Below are positions 38,097 through 51,765 of a DNA stretch of 64,000 nt, one piece after another. Under the pieces are notes generated by a model. That model was not told the origin of the DNA, did not search any database, and was given only the letters and a program-made list of their open reading frames with translations. Both the position numbers and the translations under genes were made by a program. The DNA is from Paragorgia papillata (lineage: Eukaryota; Cnidaria; Anthozoa; Scleralcyonacea; Coralliidae), in NCBI GenBank assembly GCA_035771165.1, contig JAWNZC010000409.1, positions 744,001 to 808,000 on the forward strand. The letters are read 5' to 3'. Each line of letters opens with the position of its first letter. The stretch's first letter is position 1.

Positions 38097-38535
38097 GTTA
38101 CTTTATCTCCAAGCATCAAAATCACAAAGCCGCAAGCCCAGGTTTTGAAGGCAGAAACAAACCCAAAGGAGTTTGTTTATGCCATAATGTCATGTTGTGG
38201 AGCCGTGAGGTACTTTATAGGCATTCAGTTACTGGAAAGTCCTCGAATACATACAAGGGTAAAGAGGCCAAACCCCAGCTTGACCCAGAGAAAGTTGACA
38301 GCATATGTGGTGAGAATTATTTTACATAAAACGCTTGAATTAGACTTAACTTTTAATTATACTACCTTGCAATAATAAGCTTTTCATTTTACTTCATATA
38401 GAACTTGCATCAAAAAAATATGGGACCACTGTGGCTAATATTCGTCAAATCATGATTTCAAAAATAAACAATATTATAAAAGTGATAAGGGCGAAAGAGA
38501 GATTATGTGCAGATAAAAAAGATTTGAGCATTTAG
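38097..38535 (+). pseudogene. BEN exons B and C, array copy 4 (frameshifted)
   Basis: The copy has the shared loss with no restoring change. Exon C is intact (38402-38535). Confidence 0.85.
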
Positions 38536-40339
38536 TTTGTGTTTGATATTACTGTAGTCAGTGTTAAATAGGCATAGAGTAGGTAGTTTAATTATTTAGT
38601 AGATTTCTTTTTATTATGCAAATAGTGTGTTCATGCTTCATTCATTAAATTCACCATGTAAATTTTTATCTGTTTAAAGAAAGTCTCAACCTACATGTAT
38701 ATCTCTGTGTTCAGAATTTTAATGCCGCCTGTTAACTGAGTGAATATCGCTTAGAATTCTCAATATTCTCCAGAATATTCTATAGAATATTCTATGGAAT
38801 AAGTCTCAATATCTAATCGAATATTATAATGCATATTCTATAGAATATTCAATAGAATATTCTACGGAATATTCTAACGAATTTTCTGTGGATATATAAG
38901 TCCCAATATCTCATTGAATATTCTAAAGAATATTCTATTGAATATTCAATACAATATTCTATGGAATATTTTCGTAAGGGTATTGATTCGGCAGTGGCGA
39001 TTATTTGTGATTCGTTTGGGGTACTAGTGCATGCATAGATTGTGTTTAAGGCCAAAACGTAGAATAGTTTCTTCTTCGTGTGTTAAAGTATCACCCGAAT
39101 TCAGAAATATATAAGCATATCACATCCTGTGAACACTTTCAACATATAAAAACTCTGATAGAACTCTCTCCGGACACAGACGCGACTATAAACTGTAATT
39201 TATATCAACCAATTCTTAATAATTGTAAAATAATAGATAAAGCCGATCACTGGTCATTGTTGCTTTTTAAAGAACCCCTCGTCTTCCGTCGACAAAAGCC
39301 GGATCGCTTAACCATGGAACTAACCTCTGGATAATTAGTAATCTTCTAGCAATATCTAACTAGATATATCTCATATTTCTTCACCTATAGATATCACTGT
39401 AACCGGCACAACCAGTAGCATTCCTGATGATGCTTACAATTTAGTCGAAACCTTGCATCACTAATAAAATGTTTACCATCTTCGGAGTTACCCCTGTTTT
39501 GTATTTTATCAAAATTCTCAGTGGTTCCCGTAATTTTTAATTGTTTAATATGTTAATTGTTCTTTTGCTTTAACCTTGATCACGTATTATATAGCTCAAG
39601 GGAAACTGTAAAATATCTTCGGAAAGAATGGTGCTTACTAAATTAGTTTAGAAGTGTTGAAAATAATATTTTTATGTAAAATATGTAGTTAATAAAGAGC
39701 GTGTAGGATCATATAATATCAATAGATATAAACGGACTGTGAGTGTTACCAAACAGGAAATTACGGTTAATATCTTCCTACACTATTTCCTCAGTATAAA
39801 CAGTCTTTATTTACACGTAGACACTATATATAGTGTATTAATTGTTTTTTTTGGTTTAACCTTGATTACGTATGATATAGGTCAAGGGAACATGCAAAAT
39901 ATCTTCGGGAAGAATGATGCTTACTCAGTAAATTGTTTGGGAATAATATTTTTATGAAAAATATATAATTAATAAAAAGCATATAGAATCATATAATATA
40001 TAAAAATATAAACAGACTAATTTAATATAAGTGTTGGACAGAAAATTACGTTAATATTCAGCTGCTGTTTTCTATTCAATTTTGATTTAATTGAGTGCTT
40101 ATCCTAGTGCTTGTCTTGTACTCAATGTCAAATTAATAAAGGTGTTATGCTTATCATTTGAGCTGCTATGCAAACTCTAAAACTGCAGGATCTAGAGGTG
40201 TAGAATACTTAGCTTTTATTATTAATATTTATAAACATTTTACTCAAATGTCTTTCATTTAAACTTATTTTTTGACTGGAGTTTCCTTAATCTCTTCTTA
40301 GTTACTTACATTTCTTCATAATTCCTTCATTATTTGCAG

Positions 40340-40779
40340 GTTACTTTATCTCCAAGCATCAAAATCACAAAGCCGCAAGCCCAGGTTTTGAAGGCAGAAA
40401 CAAACCCAAAGGAGTTTGTTTATGCCATAATGTCATGTTGTGGAGCCGTGAGGTACTTTATAGGCATTCAGTTACTGGAAAGTCCTCGAATACATACAAG
40501 GGTAAAGAGGCCAAACCCCAGCTTGACCCAGAGAAAGTTGACAGCATATGTGGTGAGAATTATTTTACATAAAACGCTTGAATTAGACTTAACTTTTAAT
40601 TATACTACCTTGCAATAATAAGCTTTTCATTTTACTTCATATAGAACTTGCATCAAAAAAATATGGGACCACTGTGGCTAATATTCGTCAAATCATGATT
40701 TCAAAAATAAACAATATTATAAAAGTGATAAGGGCGAAAGAGAGATTATGTGCAGATAAAAAAGATTTTGAGCATTTAG
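40340..40779 (+). pseudogene. BEN exons B and C, array copy 5 (frameshifted twice)
   Basis: In addition to the shared loss in exon B, exon C gains a T (gattttgag) that shifts the last codons past the normal stop. Confidence 0.85.
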
Positions 40780-42585
40780 TTTGTGTTTGATATTACTGTA
40801 GTCAGTGTTAAATAGGCATAGAGTAGGTAGTTTAATTATTTAGTAGATTTCTTTTTATTATGCAAATAGTGTGTTCATGCTTCATTCATTAAATTCACCA
40901 TGTAAATTTTTATCTGTTTAAAGAAAGTCTCAACCTACATGTATATCTCTGTGTTCAGAATTTTAATGCCGCCTGTTAACTGAGTGAATATCGCTTAGAA
41001 TTCTCAATATTCTCCAGAATATTCTATAGAATATTCTATGGAATAAGTCTCAATATCTAATCGAATATTATAATGCATATTCTATAGAATATTCAATAGA
41101 ATATTCTACGGAATATTCTAACGAATTTTCTGTGGATATATAAGTCCCAATATCTCATTGAATATTCTAAAGAATATTCTATTGAATATTCAATACAATA
41201 TTCTATGGAATATTTTCGTAAGGGATATTGATTCGGCAGTGGCGATTATTTGTGATTCGTTTGGGGTACTAGTGCATGCATAGATTGTGTTTAAGGCCAA
41301 AACGTAGAATAGTTTCTTCTTCGTGTGTTAAAGTATCACCCGAATTCAGAAATATATAAGCATATCACATCCTGTGAACACTTTCAACATATAAAAACTC
41401 TGATAGAACTCTCTCCGGACACAGACGCGACTATAAACTGTAATTTATATCAACCAATTCTTAATAATTGTAAAATAATAGATAAAGCCGATCACTGGTC
41501 ATTGTTGCTTTTTAAAGAACCCCTCGTCTTCCGTCGACAAAAGCCGGATCGCTTAACCATGGAACTAACCTCTGGATAATTAGTAATCTTCTAGCAATAT
41601 CTAACTAGATATATCTCATATTTCTTCACCTATAGATATCACTGTAACCGGCACAACCAGTAGCATTCCTGATGATGCTTACAATTTAGTCGAAACCTTG
41701 CATCACTAATAAAATGTTTACCATCTTCGGAGTTACCCCTGTTTTGTATTTTATCAAAATTCTCAGTGGTTCCCGTAATTTTTAATTGTTTAATATGTTA
41801 ATTGTTCTTTTTGCTTTAACCTTGATCACGTATTATATAGCTCAAGGGAAACTGTAAAATATCTTCGGAAAGAATGGTGCTTACTAAATTAGTTTAGAAG
41901 TGTTGAAAATAATATTTTTATGTAAAATATGTAGTTAATAAAGAGCGTGTAGGATCATATAATATCAATAGATATAAACGGACTGTGAGTGTTACCAAAC
42001 AGGAAATTACGGTTAATATCTTCCTACACTATTTCCTCAGTATAAACAGTCTTTATTTACACGTAGACACTATATATAGTGTATTAATTGGTTTTTTTGG
42101 TTTAACCTTGATTACGTATGATATAGGTCAAGGGAACATGCAAAATATCTTCGGGAAGAATGATGCTTACTCAGTAAATTGTTTGGGAATAATATTTTTA
42201 TGAAAAATATATAATTAATAAAAAGCATATAGAATCATATAATATATAAAAATATAAACAGACTAATTTAATATAAGTGTTGGACAGAAAATTACGTTAA
42301 TATTCAGCTGCTGTTTTCTATTCAATTTTGATTTAATTGAGTGCTTATCCTAGTGCTTGTCTTGTACTCAATGTCAAATTAATAAAGGTGTTATGCTTAT
42401 CATTTGAGCTGCTATGCAAACTCTAAAACTGCAGGATCTAGAGGTGTAGAATACTTAGCTTTTATTATTAATATTTATAAACATTTTACTCAAATGTCTT
42501 TCATTTAAACTTATTTTTTGACTGGAGTTTCCTTAATCTCTTCTTAGTTACTTACATTTCTTCATAATTCCTTCATTATTTGCAG

Positions 42586-43025
42586 GTTACTTTATCTCCA
42601 AGCATCAAAATCACAAAGCCGCAAGCCCAGGTTTTGAAGGCAGAAACAAACCCAAAGGAGTTTGTTTATGCCATAATGTCATGTTGTGGAGCCGTGAGGT
42701 ACTTTTATAGGCATTCAGTTACTGGAAAGTCCTCGAATACATACAAGGGTAAAGAGGCCAAACCCCAGCTTGACCCAGAGAAAGTTGACAGCATATGTGG
42801 TGAGAATTATTTTACATAAAACGCTTGAATTAGACTTAACTTTTAATTATACTACCTTGCAATAATAAGCTTTTCATTTTACTTCATATAGAACTTGCAT
42901 CAAAAAAATATGGGACCACTGTGGCTAATATTCGTCAAATCATGATTTCAAAAATAAACAATATTATAAAAGTGATAAGGGCGAAAGAGAGATTATGTGC
43001 AGATAAAAAAGATTTGAGCATTTAG
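42586..43025 (+). pseudogene. BEN exons B and C, array copy 6 (frame restored downstream)
   Basis: An extra T in aggtacttttatagg restores frame a few codons after the shared loss, giving YRHSVTGKSSNTYKGKE. The restoring base is again in a homopolymer. Confidence 0.8.
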
Positions 43026-44829
43026 TTTGTGTTTGATATTACTGTAGTCAGTGTTAAATAGGCATAGAGTAGGTAGTTTAATTATTTAGTAGATTTCTTT
43101 TTATTATGCAAATAGTGTGTTCATGCTTCATTCATTAAATTCACCATGTAAATTTTTATCTGTTTAAAGAAAGTCTCAACCTACATGTATATCTCTGTGT
43201 TCAGAATTTTAATGCCGCCTGTTAACTGAGTGAATATCGCTTAGAATTCTCAATATTCTCCAGAATATTCTATAGAATATTCTATGGAATAAGTCTCAAT
43301 ATCTAATCGAATATTATAATGCATATTCTATAGAATATTCAATAGAATATTCTACGGAATATTCTAACGAATTTTCTGTGGATATATAAGTCCCAATATC
43401 TCATTGAATATTCTAAAGAATATTCTATTGAATATTCAATACAATATTCTATGGAATATTTTCGTAAGGGTATTGATTCGGCAGTGGCGATTATTTGTGA
43501 TTCGTTTGGGGTACTAGTGCATGCATAGATTGTGTTTAAGGCCAAAACGTAGAATAGTTTCTTCTTCGTGTGTTAAAGTATCACCCGAATTCAGAAATAT
43601 ATAAGCATATCACATCCTGTGAACACTTTCAACATATAAAAACTCTGATAGAACTCTCTCCGGACACAGACGCGACTATAAACTGTAATTTATATCAACC
43701 AATTCTTAATAATTGTAAAATAATAGATAAAGCCGATCACTGGTCATTGTTGCTTTTTAAAGAACCCCTCGTCTTCCGTCGACAAAAGCCGGATCGCTTA
43801 ACCATGGAACTAACCTCTGGATAATTAGTAATCTTCTAGCAATATCTAACTAGATATATCTCATATTTCTTCACCTATAGATATCACTGTAACCGGCACA
43901 ACCAGTAGCATTCCTGATGATGCTTACAATTTAGTCGAAACCTTGCATCACTAATAAAATGTTTACCATCTTCGGAGTTACCCCTGTTTTGTATTTTATC
44001 AAAATTCTCAGTGGTTCCCGTAATTTTTAATTGTTTAATATGTTAATTGTTCTTTTGCTTTAACCTTGATCACGTATTATATAGCTCAAGGGAAACTGTA
44101 AAATATCTTCGGAAAGAATGGTGCTTACTAAATTAGTTTAGAAGTGTTGAAAATAATATTTTTATGTAAAATATGTAGTTAATAAAGAGCGTGTAGGATC
44201 ATATAATATCAATAGATATAAACGGACTGTGAGTGTTACCAAACAGGAAATTACGGTTAATATCTTCCTACACTATTTCCTCAGTATAAACAGTCTTTAT
44301 TTACACGTAGACACTATATATAGTGTATTAATTGTTTTTTTTGGTTTAACCTTGATTACGTATGATATAGGTCAAGGGAACATGCAAAATATCTTCGGGA
44401 AGAATGATGCTTACTCAGTAAATTGTTTGGGAATAATATTTTTATGAAAAATATATAATTAATAAAAAGCATATAGAATCATATAATATATAAAAATATA
44501 AACAGACTAATTTAATATAAGTGTTGGACAGAAAATTACGTTAATATTCAGCTGCTGTTTTCTATTCAATTTTGATTTAATTGAGTGCTTATCCTAGTGC
44601 TTGTCTTGTACTCAATGTCAAATTAATAAAGGTGTTATGCTTATCATTTGAGCTGCTATGCAAACTCTAAAACTGCAGGATCTAGAGGTGTAGAATACTT
44701 AGCTTTTATTATTAATATTTATAAACATTTTACTCAAATGTCTTTCATTTAAACTTATTTTTTGACTGGAGTTTCCTTAATCTCTTCTTAGTTACTTACA
44801 TTTCTTCATAATTCCTTCATTATTTGCAG

Positions 44830-45268
44830 GTTACTTTATCTCCAAGCATCAAAATCACAAAGCCGCAAGCCCAGGTTTTGAAGGCAGAAACAAACCCAAA
44901 GGAGTTTGTTTATGCCATAATGTCATGTTGTGGAGCCGTGAGGTACTTTATAGGCATTCAGTTACTGGAAAGTCCTCGAATACATACAAGGGTAAAGAGG
45001 CCAAACCCCAGCTTGACCCAGAGAAAGTTGACAGCATATGTGGTGAGAATTATTTTACATAAAACGCTTGAATTAGACTTAACTTTTAATTATACTACCT
45101 TGCAATAATAAGCTTTTCATTTTACTTCATATAGAACTTGCATCAAAAAAATATGGGACCACTGTGGCTAATATTCGTCAAATCATGATTTCAAAAATAA
45201 ACAATATTATAAAAGTGATAAGGGCGAAAGAGAGATTATGTGCAGATAAAAAAGATTTGAGCATTTAG
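44830..45268 (+). pseudogene. BEN exons B and C, array copy 7 (frameshifted)
   Basis: The copy has the shared one-base loss. Splice sites and exon C (45135-45268) are preserved. Confidence 0.85.
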
Positions 45269-47073
45269 TTTGTGTTTGATATTACTGTAGTCAGTGTTAA
45301 ATAGGCATAGAGTAGGTAGTTTAATTATTTAGTAGATTTCTTTTTATTATGCAAATAGTGTGTTCATGCTTCATTCATTAAATTCACCATGTAAATTTTT
45401 ATCTGTTTAAAGAAAGTCTCAACCTACATGTATATCTCTGTGTTCAGAATTTTAATGCCGCCTGTTAACTGAGTGAATATCGCTTAGAATTCTCAATATT
45501 CTCCAGAATATTCTATAGAATATTCTATGGAATAAGTCTCAATATCTAATCGAATATTATAATGCATATTCTATAGAATATTCAATAGAATATTCTACGG
45601 AATATTCTAACGAATTTTCTGTGGATATATAAGTCCCAATATCTCATTGAATATTCTAAAGAATATTCTATTGAATATTCAATACAATATTCTATGGAAT
45701 ATTTTCGTAAGGGATATTGATTCGGCAGTGGCGATTATTTGTGATTCGTTTGGGGTACTAGTGCATGCATAGATTGTGTTTAAGGCCAAAACGTAGAATA
45801 GTTTCTTCTTCGTGTGTTAAAGTATCACCCGAATTCAGAAATATATAAGCATATCACATCCTGTGAACACTTTCAACATATAAAAACTCTGATAGAACTC
45901 TCTCCGGACACAGACGCGACTATAAACTGTAATTTATATCAACCAATTCTTAATAATTGTAAAATAATAGATAAAGCCGATCACTGGTCATTGTTGCTTT
46001 TTAAAGAACCCCTCGTCTTCCGTCGACAAAAGCCGGATCGCTTAACCATGGAACTAACCTCTGGATAATTAGTAATCTTCTAGCAATATCTAACTAGATA
46101 TATCTCATATTTCTTCACCTATAGATATCACTGTAACCGGCACAACCAGTAGCATTCCTGATGATGCTTACAATTTAGTCGAAACCTTGCATCACTAATA
46201 AAATGTTTACCATCTTCGGAGTTACCCCTGTTTTGTATTTTATCAAAATTCTCAGTGGTTCCCGTAATTTTTAATTGTTTAATATGTTAATTGTTCTTTT
46301 GCTTTAACCTTGATCACGTATTATATAGCTCAAGGGAAACTGTAAAATATCTTCGGAAAGAATGGTGCTTACTAAATTAGTTTAGAAGTGTTGAAAATAA
46401 TATTTTTATGTAAAATATGTAGTTAATAAAGAGCGTGTAGGATCATATAATATCAATAGATATAAACGGACTGTGAGTGTTACCAAACAGGAAATTACGG
46501 TTAATATCTTCCTACACTATTTCCTCAGTATAAACAGTCTTTATTTACACGTAGACACTATATATAGTGTATTAATTGGTTTTTTTGGTTTAACCTTGAT
46601 TACGTATGATATAGGTCAAGGGAACATGCAAAATATCTTCGGGAAGAATGATGCTTACTCAGTAAATTGTTTGGGAATAATATTTTTATGAAAAATATAT
46701 AATTAATAAAAAGCATATAGAATCATATAATATATAAAAATATAAACAGACTAATTTAATATAAGTGTTGGACAGAAAATTACGTTAATATTCAGCTGCT
46801 GTTTTCTATTCAATTTTGATTTAATTGAGTGCTTATCCTAGTGCTTGTCTTGTACTCAATGTCAAATTAATAAAGGTGTTATGCTTATCATTTGAGCTGC
46901 TATGCAAACTCTAAAACTGCAGGATCTAGAGGTGTAGAATACTTAGCTTTTATTATTAATATTTATAAACATTTTACTCAAATGTCTTTCATTTAAACTT
47001 ATTTTTTGACTGGAGTTTCCTTAATCTCTTCTTAGTTACTTACATTTCTTCATAATTCCTTCATTATTTGCAG

Positions 47074-47512
47074 GTTACTTTATCTCCAAGCATCAAAATC
47101 ACAAAGCCGCAAGCCCAGGTTTTGAAGGCAGAAACAAACCCAAAGGAGTTTGTTTATGCCATAATGTCATGTTGTGGAGCCGTGAGGTACTTTATAGGCA
47201 TTCAGTTACTGGAAAGTCCTCGAATACATACAAGGGTAAAGAGGCCAAACCCCAGCTTGACCCAGAGAAAGTTGACAGCATATGTGGTGAGAATTATTTT
47301 ACATAAAACGCTTGAATTAGACTTAACTTTTAATTATACTACCTTGCAATAATAAGCTTTTCATTTTACTTCATATAGAACTTGCATCAAAAAAATATGG
47401 GACCACTGTGGCTAATATTCGTCAAATCATGATTTCAAAAATAAACAATATTATAAAAGTGATAAGGGCGAAAGAGAGATTATGTGCAGATAAAAAAGAT
47501 TTGAGCATTTAG
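47074..47512 (+). pseudogene. BEN exons B and C, array copy 8 (frameshifted)
   Basis: The copy has the shared one-base loss. Exon C spans 47379-47512. Confidence 0.85.
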
Positions 47513-48979
47513 TTTGTGTTTGATATTACTGTAGTCAGTGTTAAATAGGCATAGAGTAGGTAGTTTAATTATTTAGTAGATTTCTTTTTATTATGCAAAT
47601 AGTGTGTTCATGCTTCATTCATTAAATTCACCATGTAAATTTTTATCTGTTTAAAGAAAGTCTCAACCTACATGTATATCTCTGTGTTCAGAATTTTAAT
47701 GCCGCCTGTTAACTGAGTGAATATCGCTTAGAATTCTCAATATTCTCCAGAATATTCTATAGAATATTCTATGGAATAAGTCTCAATATCTAATCGAATA
47801 TTATAATGCATATTCTATAGAATATTCAATAGAATATTCTACGGAATATTCTAACGAATTTTCTGTGGATATATAAGTCCCAATATCTCATTGAATATTC
47901 TAAATAATATTCTATTCAATATTCAATACAATATTCTATGGAATATTTTCGTAAGGGTATTGATTCGGCAGTGGCGATTATTTGTGATTCGTTTGGGGTA
48001 CTAGTGCATGCATAGATTGTGTTTAAGGCCAAAACGTAGAATAGTTTCTTCTTCGTGTGTTAAAGTATCACCCGAATTCAGAAATATATAAGCATATCAC
48101 ATCCTGTGAACACTTTCAACATATAAAAACTCTGATAGAACTCTCTCCGGACACAGACGCGACTATAAACTGTAATTTATATCAACCAATTCTTAATAAT
48201 TGTAAAATAATAGATAAAGCCGATCACTGGTCATTGTTGCTTTTTAAAGAACCCCTCGTCTTCCGTCGACAAAAGCCGGATCGCTTAACCATGGAACTAA
48301 CCTCTGGATAATTAGTAATCTTCTAGCAATATCTAACTAGATATATCTCATATTTCTTCACCTATAGATATCACTGTAACCGGCACAACCAGTAGCATTC
48401 CTGATGATGCTTACAATTTAGTCGAAACCTTGCATCACTAATAAAATGTTTACCATCTTCGGAGTTACCCCTGTTTTGTATTTTATCAAAATTCTCAGTG
48501 GTTCCCGTAATTTTTAATTGTTTAATATGTTAATTGTTCTTTTGCTTTAACCTTGATCACGTATTATATAGCTCAAGGGAAACTGTAAAATATCTTCGGA
48601 AAGAATGGTGCTTACTAAATTAGTTTAGAAGTGTTGAAAATAATATTTTTATGTAAAATATGTAGTTAATAAAGAGCGTGTAGGATCATATAATATCAAT
48701 AGATATAAACGGACTGTGAGTGTTACCAAACAGGAAATTACGGTTAATATCTTCCTACACTATTTCCTCAGTATAAACAGTCTTTATTTACACGTAGACA
48801 CTATATATAGTGTATTAATTGGTTTTTTTTGGTTTAACCTTGATTACGTATGATATAGGTCAAGGGAACATGCAAAATATCTTCGGGAAGAATGATGCTT
48901 ACTCAGTAAATTGTTTGGGAATAATATTTTTATGAAAAATATATAATTAATAAAAAGCATATAGAATCATATAATATAT

Positions 48980-49470
48980 AAAAATATAAACAGACTAATT
49001 TAATATAAGTGTTGGACAGAAAATTACGTTAATATTCAGCTGCTGTTTTCTATTCAATTTTGATTTAATTGAGTGCTTATCCTAGTGCTTGTCTTGTACT
49101 CAATGTCAAATTAATAAAGGTGTTATGCTTATCATTTGAGCTGCTATGCAAACTCTAAAACTGCAGGATCTAGAGGTGTAGAATACTTAGCTTTTATTAT
49201 TAATATTTATAAACATTTTACTCAAATGTCTTTCATTTAAACTTATTTTTTGACTGGAGTTTCCTTAATCTCTTCTTAGTTACTTACATTTCTTCATAAT
49301 TCCTTCATTATTTGCAGGTTATGCATATTCTATAGAATATTATATGGAATAAATCCCAATATCTCATTGAATATTCTACGGAATATTCTATTGAATATTA
49401 AATAGAATATTCTATGGAATATTTTCGTGAGGGATATTGATCCGGCTGTGGCGATAATTTGTGATTCGAC
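48980..49470 (+). repeat. Internally deleted array unit (exon B lost)
   Basis: The unit is normal up to the exon B acceptor (49317). After GTT it jumps into a palindromic GAATATTC block ending cgtgagggatattgatccgg (49320-49465), then re-enters the intron before the next exon B. This is a deletion or recombination join between repeats. Confidence 0.85.
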
Positions 49471-49528
49471 TTTCCTTTATCTCTTCATATTTACTTACAT
49501 TTCTTCATAATTCCTTCATTATTTTCAG

Positions 49529-49967
49529 GTTACTTTATCTCCAAGCATCAAAATCACAAAGCCGCAAGCCCAGGTTTTGAAGGCAAAAACAAACCCAAAG
49601 GAATTTGTTTATGCCATAATGTCCATGTTGAGGAGCCGTGAGGTACTTTATGGGCATTCAGTTACTGGAAAGTCCTCGAATGCATACAAGGGTAAAGGGG
49701 CCAAACCCCAGCTTGACCCAGAGAAAGTTGACAGCATGTGTGGTGAGAATTTTTTACATAAAACGCTTGAATTAGACTTAACTTTTAATTATACTACCTT
49801 GCAATAATAAGCTTTTCATTTTGCTTCATATAGAACTCGCACCAAAGAAATATGGGACCACTGTGGCAAATATTCTTCAAATCATGATTTCAAAAATAAA
49901 CAATATTGTAAAAGTGATAAGGGCGAAAGAGAGATTATGTGCAGATAAAAAAGATTTGAGCATTTAG
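49529..49967 (+). pseudogene. BEN exons B and C, diverged last full copy (in frame)
   Basis: Exon B (49529-49742) reads without the shared loss: SMLRSREVLYGHSVTGKSSN then KGKGAKPQLDPEKVDSMC. It splices in phase to exon C (49834-49967, ELAPKKYGTTVANILQ to the same stop). It carries its own substitutions. It has no upstream exon of its own, so I mark it as a non-autonomous copy; it could be an alternative 3' end of the upstream gene. Confidence 0.75.
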
Positions 49968-50623
49968 CTTGTGTTTGATATTACTGTAGTCAGTGTTAAA
50001 TAGGCATACAGTATAGTTAGTTTAATTATTTAGTAGATTTATTTTTATTATGTAAATAGAGTGTTCATTCTTCATTCATTAAATTCGCCATGTAAATTTT
50101 TACCTTTTTAAAGAAGGTCTCAACCAACATGTATATCTCTGTTTTCAGAATTTTAACAGCAGGCTATTAACTGGGTGAATATCGCTTAGAATTCTCAATA
50201 TTCTCCAGAATATTCTATAGAATATTCTATGGAATAAGCCCCAATATCTAATTGAATATTATAATGCATATTCTATTGAGTATTCAATAGAATATTCTAT
50301 GGAATATTTTCGTAAGGGATATTGATTCGGCAGTGGCGATTATTTGTGATTCGTTTGGGGTACTAGTACATAGATTGTGTTTAAGGCCAAAACGTAGAAT
50401 AGTTTCTTCTTCCTGTGTTAAAGTATCACCCGAATTCGGAAATCTATAACCATATCTCATCCTGTGAACACTTTCAACATATAAATACTCTGATGGAACT
50501 CTCTCCGGACACAGATGCGACTATAAACTGTAATTTATATCAACCAATTCTTAATAATTGTAAAATAATAGATAAAGCCAATCACTGGTCATTGTTACTT
50601 TTTAAAGAATCCCTCGCCATCCG

Positions 50624-51105
50624 CAGTGGCGGATCACCAAGTAGGCTGAGTAGGCTGAAGCCTACAGGCCCAGGCTTGCAAGAGGCCCGTAATTCCCGGA
50701 CAATACATTTTTTATGAGCATTATATATTATTATTTTTATTTTTAATAACGCGATGAAAAGGTAGTATACAGACCTGATCGTTTGTTCAGTTATATTCCA
50801 ACTCAAGCTTTTAAAAACTAGAAATGAATGCTTCTAAATATCTTACTGGGAAGTCCTCGAATGCATACAAGGGTAAAGAGGCCAAATTTTCCGGGAGGAC
50901 ATGCCCTAGCACCCCCTTAGATGGTTCTCGCGTCTTCTGTACTTGAATATTGTTACCGAATTCGCCAATGATGGAGTGACCGGGTGCCCAAATGATCTCT
51001 GGATACGACACGGATATCCATACCAGTTTTTTCATATTTCAGGGCACTATGAGGCCCGTGAATTTTATTTAGCCTACAAGACCGGAAACTGGTAATCCGC
51101 CTCTG
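50624..51105. mobile_element. hAT-like non-autonomous element (482 bp) carrying a BEN exon piece
   Basis: The ends are CAGTGGCGGATCACC and, in complement, CAGAGGCGGATTACC, typical short hAT-type inverted repeats. It sits in the Penelope-like remnant with an 8-bp flanking repeat, GCCATCCG against ACCATCCG (one mismatch). Positions 50843-50886 match BEN exon B almost exactly (ttactgggaagtcctcgaat and onward to gaggccaaa). The rest has no recognised coding function. Confidence 0.7.
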
Positions 51106-51765
51106 ACCATCCGTCGACAAAAGACGGAGCTTTACCATGGAACTAACCTCTAGATAATTAGTAATCTTCTGCTAATATCTAACTAGATATATCTCATATT
51201 TCTTCACCTATAGATATCACTGTAACCGTCACAACCAGTAGCATTCCTGATGATGACTACAATTTAGTCGAAACCTTGAATCACTAATAAAATATTTACC
51301 ATCTTCGGAGTAACCGCTGTTTTGTATTTTATCAAAATACTCAGTGGTTCCCGTAATTTTTAATAGTTTAGTATGTTAATTGTTCTTTTGCTTTAACCTT
51401 GATCACGTATTATATAGCTCAAGGGAAACTGTAAAATATCTTCGGAAAGAATGGTGCTTACTGAATGAATCATATAATATCTAAAGATATAAACATACTG
51501 TGAATTGCCAAACAGGAAATTACGGTTAATATCTTCCCACACACTATTTCCTCAGTTTAAACAGTCTTTATTTACACGTAGATACTATATATAGTGTATT
51601 AATTGTTTGTTTTTTTGGTTTAACCTTGATTACGTATTATATAGGTCAAGGGAACATGCAAAATATCTTCGGGAAGAATGATGCTTACTCAGTAAATTGT
51701 TTGGGAATAATATTTTTATGAAAAATATATAATTAATAAAAAGCATATAGAATCATATAATATAT

